From the NCBI GenBank assembly GCA_030949705.1, contig JAUZSF010000003.1, positions 124,001-188,000 of the forward strand: DNA of 64,000 bases, given 5' to 3'. Positions 61,012 to 64,000 of this stretch are shown here, piece by piece. Origin of the DNA: Robiginitomaculum sp. Lineage in GTDB: Bacteria; Pseudomonadota; Alphaproteobacteria; Caulobacterales; Maricaulaceae. The position numbers were made by a program, and so were the translations under genes. Under the pieces are notes generated by a model. It saw only the letters and a program-made list of their open reading frames with translations. It had not been told where the DNA came from and searched no databases. Within the stretch, counting starts at the first letter, position 1, and each line of letters opens with the position of its first letter.

Positions 61012-61734
61012 CTAATACATATGCTGACCGCCATTAATAGAGAGGGTTGAGCCGGTAATAAAGCCGGCATTGTCGGAAACCAGAAAATGCACCCCGCGGG
61101 CGATTTCACTGGCCTGGCCAAGGCGGCCAACGGGAATGCCGGCAATGATCTTGTCCAACACATTTGCCGGTACGGCGGCCACCATATCGGTATCAATATA
61201 GCCCGGTGCAATGGCATTGACGGTGATGCCATGGGCCGCGCCTTCCTGGGCCAGCGCCTTGGTAAAGCCGTGAATACCGGATTTCGCAGCGGCGTAATTG
61301 ACCTGGCCGTATTGCCCGGCCTGACCATTGATAGAGCCGATATTGACGATACGGCCAAATTTGCGTTCCAGCATGCCCTTCCACACCGCGCTGGCCATAT
61401 TGTAACAGCCGCCCAGATTTACATCGATAACCTTTTTCCAGGCTTCGGGGGACATGCGCTTCATGGTGCCATCCCGAGTAATGCCGGCATTATTGACCAC
61501 AATGTCCACTGGGCCGTGCGCGGCCTCAATATTGGCAATGCCGGCTGTGCAGGCCTCATAGTCGGCAACATCCCATTGATAACAAAAAATGGATCCCTCG
61601 CGGGCGCATTCATCCGCCGCGGCGCGATTGCCCGCATAGATGGCGGCCACCCGATAGCCGGCATCGGCCAGACGCTCGCTGATGGCGCGGCCAATGCCTC
61701 TGGTGCCGCCGGTAACCACTGCCAATCTGCTCAT
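61012..61734 (-). CDS. phaB: Acetoacetyl-CoA reductase
   Basis: PhaB reduces acetoacetyl-CoA to (R)-3-hydroxybutyryl-CoA with NADPH for polyhydroxybutyrate. SDR motifs: 'VVTGGTRGIGRAISERL', 'NNAGITRDGTMKRM' and the catalytic 'YAAAKSGIHGF' (YxxxK), ending 'LSINGGQHMY'. The downstream 'TRDGTMKRM' stretch is typical for PhaB over FabG. About 240 residues. Start at the second of two ATGs, spaced better from 'aggag'. It is divergent from phaR, so the gene pair is likely coregulated. Confidence 0.9.
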   Translation of the reverse strand: MSRLAVVTGGTRGIGRAISERLADAGYRVAAIYAGNRAAADECAREGSIFCYQWDVADYEACTAGIANIEAAHGPVDIVVNNAGITRDGTMKRMSPEAWKKVIDVNLGGCYNMASAVWKGMLERKFGRIVNIGSINGQAGQYGQVNYAAAKSGIHGFTKALAQEGAAHGITVNAIAPGYIDTDMVAAVPANVLDKIIAGIPVGRLGQASEIARGVHFLVSDNAGFITGSTLSINGGQHMY

Positions 61735-61861
61735 CATACTCTCCTGTAAGGGGAAATGCAGTTTGCCAAAACACGAGGCAAAAGAAAACACCCTAATTGA
61801 CTTGCCGCGGCGTGCTGCACTTGCGAAACTGTTCTCTCATTTTTGACTGCGGGGCCGCATC

Positions 61862-62437
61862 ATGGCGAAATCCAAAACCAATGCGAATGATCCGGTGGTG
61901 ATCAAGAAATACGCCAATCGGCGGCTGTATGATACGACACGCAGCGCCTATATCACGCTGGATGATCTAAAGGCGCTGGTGCATGAGGGCACGGATTTTG
62001 TGGTGCAGGACGCCAAAAGTGGCGAAGATCTGACCCATAGCGTGCTGACCCAGATTATTTTTGAACAGGAGGCCCAGGGACAGCATTTGTTGCCGGTGGA
62101 TTTTTTGCGCCAACTGATCCGGTTCTATGGCGACAGCATGCAAAATATCGTGCCCGGTTTTTTGGACATGAGCATGAATTCCCTGGCGCAAAGCAAGGAA
62201 CGCTTTGCCAAGCAAATGGGCAGTACGGCAACCAATCCCCTGTTTGGTCTTTTCGAGGAACAGGTACGCCAGAATATGGCCCTGTTTGAAAGTACATTAA
62301 AATCAATGTCGTCCTTTGGGACCAGCCAGCCCGAACCAAAGTCCGAACCGGCAGCCCCGGCCAAGCGCGATGATGATCTGGACGAATTGCGCGCGCAAAT
62401 GGCCGCCATGCAGGAAAAGCTCGACAAGCTGGGCTGA
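61862..62437 (+). CDS. phaR: Polyhydroxyalkanoate synthesis repressor PhaR
   Basis: PhaR represses phasin and PHA genes and senses the polymer. The N-terminal domain 'VIKKYANRRLYDTTRSAYITLDDLKALV' is the defining PHB/PHA accumulation-regulator DNA-binding motif, followed by 'HSVLTQIIFEQEAQG' and a helical C-terminal region with a coiled-coil end ('DLDELRAQMAAMQEKLDKLG'). 191 residues. It is divergent from phaB, with 127 bases between starts, the natural place for its operator. Confidence 0.95.
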   Translation: MAKSKTNANDPVVIKKYANRRLYDTTRSAYITLDDLKALVHEGTDFVVQDAKSGEDLTHSVLTQIIFEQEAQGQHLLPVDFLRQLIRFYGDSMQNIVPGFLDMSMNSLAQSKERFAKQMGSTATNPLFGLFEEQVRQNMALFESTLKSMSSFGTSQPEPKSEPAAPAKRDDDLDELRAQMAAMQEKLDKLG

Positions 62438-62567
62438 TCCAAACTGGCACAGGTTTGGGGGCATGCACGCATCAATGGCGCCTTATTTATGGTTAATGGC
62501 GTGTTAATCGCCTAGGATTGCCAAAGCGGGCCAGATTTTCCGGCGCGTCTTTTGCAATTGGTAGGGC

Positions 62568-62864
62568 ATGAGCCGTATATCCTCCATATCGACCGCCAGC
62601 CGTCCCAAAGACCGCACCACCCCTGTGCGCCCGGCGCCTCGGGCCGAAAGTACGGTTCTGGTGCCTCTGCCACGCCCCAAACGCCGGGCAGCGCACCGGG
62701 TGCAAACGGCCCAAAGTGCGGCTTATTCGGCGCACGTGCTGGCCGGTATGCCGCGCCGGGGTCTAAAGGGCGATCCGGCCGAACAGAAACGGGTTTTTGC
62801 TACGTATGCCCGGGTACAGCATGGTGTATCCCCCCTGGGCCGCCGCCTTAAAATCGTGGCCTAA
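62568..62864 (+). CDS. Small basic protein of unknown function
   Basis: 98 residues, rich in Arg, Pro, Ser and Ala ('RPKDRTTPVRPAPRAESTVLVPLPRPKRRAAHR'). The C-terminal half is more ordered: 'VQTAQSAAYSAHVLAGMPRRGLKGDPAEQKRVFATYARV'. I recognise no domain. It ends overlapping the opposing membrane-protein gene by 4 bases. The ATG is preceded by 'gtaggg'. It may be a genuine small gene since the frame is open and codon use looks like its neighbours, but support is modest. Confidence 0.5.
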   Translation: MSRISSISTASRPKDRTTPVRPAPRAESTVLVPLPRPKRRAAHRVQTAQSAAYSAHVLAGMPRRGLKGDPAEQKRVFATYARVQHGVSPLGRRLKIVA

Positions 62865-63295
62865 TCCTCATAGTCTTCTTCATCGTCAATCAGTATCTCA
62901 GCCGGTTCGCCGGTCATCATATAGCCGGCCAGAACCTTCATCAGGGTCATCATGGTAATGGCGAAAAACAGTGTTGAGGCAAAGGCCGGGACCAGCAAAA
63001 ACTCAACCAGACAAATAATAAACAGGCCAAGTGACAAAATGTGTGACAGCGCATTTTCGTGGCTGGTTTTGGCCACTTTCAGTAATTCCAGAAATACCAT
63101 CAACAGGGCGACCATCAAGATGACATCGCCCGAAGAGACCACCCACACCGTGCCCGAGGCCATGGGGACGGTGGTCAGCGTGCGCGCCAGCCCTGCCACC
63201 ACATCTTCGGCGGCGCGGGAAAATACGCCGCCGCCCAAGGCCACCACATTGTACAGGATGACCGGGACCGACAATAACGGAAAAAGTCTCAGCAT
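62861..63295 (-). CDS. Small inner-membrane protein, four predicted TM segments
   Basis: 144 residues with segments 'LFPLLSVPVILYNVVALGG', 'VVSSGDVILMVALLMVFLELL', 'LGLFIICLVEFLLVPAF' and 'TLFFAITMMTLMKVLAGYMM', ending in an acidic tail ('ILIDDEEDYED'). No catalytic motif is visible and I do not recognise a named family. It is convergent with the small basic gene (4-base overlap). Confidence 0.72.
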   Translation of the reverse strand: MLRLFPLLSVPVILYNVVALGGGVFSRAAEDVVAGLARTLTTVPMASGTVWVVSSGDVILMVALLMVFLELLKVAKTSHENALSHILSLGLFIICLVEFLLVPAFASTLFFAITMMTLMKVLAGYMMTGEPAEILIDDEEDYED

Positions 63296-63362
63296 GTTTC
63301 CCCCATATCTGTACCCAGCTTAACCGGCAAAGATATTCTTGTCAGGGGGGCGGGGCCGATCT

Positions 63363-64000
63363 TTATGGGGCCGAGGTGCCAACGGCATAAAGGCCCAGAT
63401 GGCCAGCTTTGATCAATACCTCACAATCCGACAATACCTGCAGGGTTTGGCTTTGCCCGGCGGCCAGACGCATCCAGCTGCCCACGCCATGATGGCCGTA
63501 TTCATCCTTGAACGCCCCTTTGAGCACATAAATTTCCAGGCCATGCTCAAAGCGCACTGGCATGCATTGCAAACCGGCCTCCCATTGCACCAGTGAAACC
63601 TGTTCGGCCTCGCTGCGATACAGTGGCAACATACGGGTGCCGGGCCGGTTACATTGCCAGGGGGCCTTGGGGTCATGGGTGTCCACGCGTACCGTGCGGC
63701 GGTCTTTGTCGGGAAATTGCCCCAGCTTTACAAAAATCGTACAGCCCTTTTTGCTATAAGGGGCGTGGGCAGAATGGGGCGGATTGCGCCCATAGGTGCC
63801 GCGGCCATAATCCCCCGCATCATCGGAATATACCCCATCGAGCACAAAAAATTCCTCGCCACCATCATGGATATGGGCGGCAATGCGGGCTCCCGGCGCA
63901 TAATGGACCAGTGAAGTGGCGCGGCAACCCTTTTCGCCGCCAATACGTTCCAGGGTTTTGCGATGCACGCCGGGGGCCGGCGACAGGGCCCAGGCCATGG
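63363..64000 (-). CDS. ChrR-like cupin protein (5-prime end beyond the window)
   Basis: The visible 211 residues have two cupin-like halves: 'APGARIAAHIHDGGEEFFVLDGVYSD' with His and Glu metal ligands in the first, and 'PVRFEHGLEIYVLKGAFKDEYGHHGVGSWMRL' in the second. This is the ChrR-type cupin found in anti-sigma factors and acetylacetone-cleaving relatives. The N-terminal zinc anti-sigma domain is absent. The first Met lies 3 bases from the window end and appears to be internal, so I report a partial gene. Confidence 0.75.
   Translation of the reverse strand, partial: MAWALSPAPGVHRKTLERIGGEKGCRATSLVHYAPGARIAAHIHDGGEEFFVLDGVYSDDAGDYGRGTYGRNPPHSAHAPYSKKGCTIFVKLGQFPDKDRRTVRVDTHDPKAPWQCNRPGTRMLPLYRSEAEQVSLVQWEAGLQCMPVRFEHGLEIYVLKGAFKDEYGHHGVGSWMRLAAGQSQTLQVLSDCEVLIKAGHLGLYAVGTSAP

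Noticed and set aside
1-64000. Mobile elements, CRISPR arrays, prophage, rRNA
   Set aside because: No transposase, integrase, phage structural gene, regularly spaced repeats or rRNA sequence was seen.

Overview
The window is chromosomal DNA of an alphaproteobacterium. The evidence is SciP, CtrA with its Ala-Ala tail, ChpT, a FlbD-type sigma-54 activator, a DUF3035 lipoprotein next to lspA, a cytochrome c / kdsB / pheA block, and a PhaB/PhaR pair. GC is in the mid-to-high 50s by eye. I cannot fix the order: a Rhodospirillales-like or other early-branching lineage is my guess. I see no transposase, integrase, phage gene or CRISPR array.

Layout. 0.1-6.8 kb (+): maoC-like hydratase, ribF, a heavily frameshifted ileS, lspA, a DUF3035 lipoprotein, a YbjN protein and a low-Mr tyrosine phosphatase. 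6.8-9.8 kb (-): Tat-exported amidase, DUF423 membrane protein, TPR lipoprotein. 9.9-20.3 kb: M17 aminopeptidase and NlpC/P60 enzyme, membrane-anchored cytochrome c (-), kdsB-pheA, AhpD-like protein, nudC (-), M14 carboxypeptidase (-), M28 peptidase, a membrane protein and a zinc-ribbon methyltransferase. 20.4-23.0 kb: a complete bufferin-type metallophore operon (BufA precursor, MNIO/DUF692 enzyme, DUF2063 partner, DoxX protein). 23-29.8 kb: mnmA, a sulfide:quinone oxidoreductase-like flavoprotein, a dodecin-like protein, thiolase, sfsA, a LysE-family exporter and tRNA-Leu(UAA).

29.8-48 kb is a flagellar region. flgK-flgL read left. fliK-flgD-flgE, sciP and fliF-fliG-fliH-fliN-flbD-flhA read right and are followed by two paralogous small membrane proteins. 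fliI-fliJ read left. A pair of divergent sigma-54-like promoters lies between flgK and fliK. ctrA follows at 48.2 kb, so CtrA, its inhibitor SciP, a ChpT phosphotransferase and a FlbD-like activator all lie within about 21 kb. 48.9-52 kb holds a marR-emrA-emrB efflux operon with a palindromic operator. 52-58.5 kb (-) is chpT-cheA-cheW-cheY-cheB-cheR, in which CheA is a hybrid with two CheW-like domains and a receiver. 58.7-64 kb: M23 endopeptidase, an unidentified exported protein, phaB/phaR divergent pair, two small unknown genes and a ChrR-like cupin cut by the window edge.

Data quality matters here. I count at least 13 single-base indels that break otherwise good genes. All lie left of 29.8 kb and most are in homopolymers, while the flagellar and chemotaxis half has none that I can see. 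Outside ileS I read these as probable sequence errors. ileS carries six, plus two stretches of foreign-looking base composition, and deserves separate attention.
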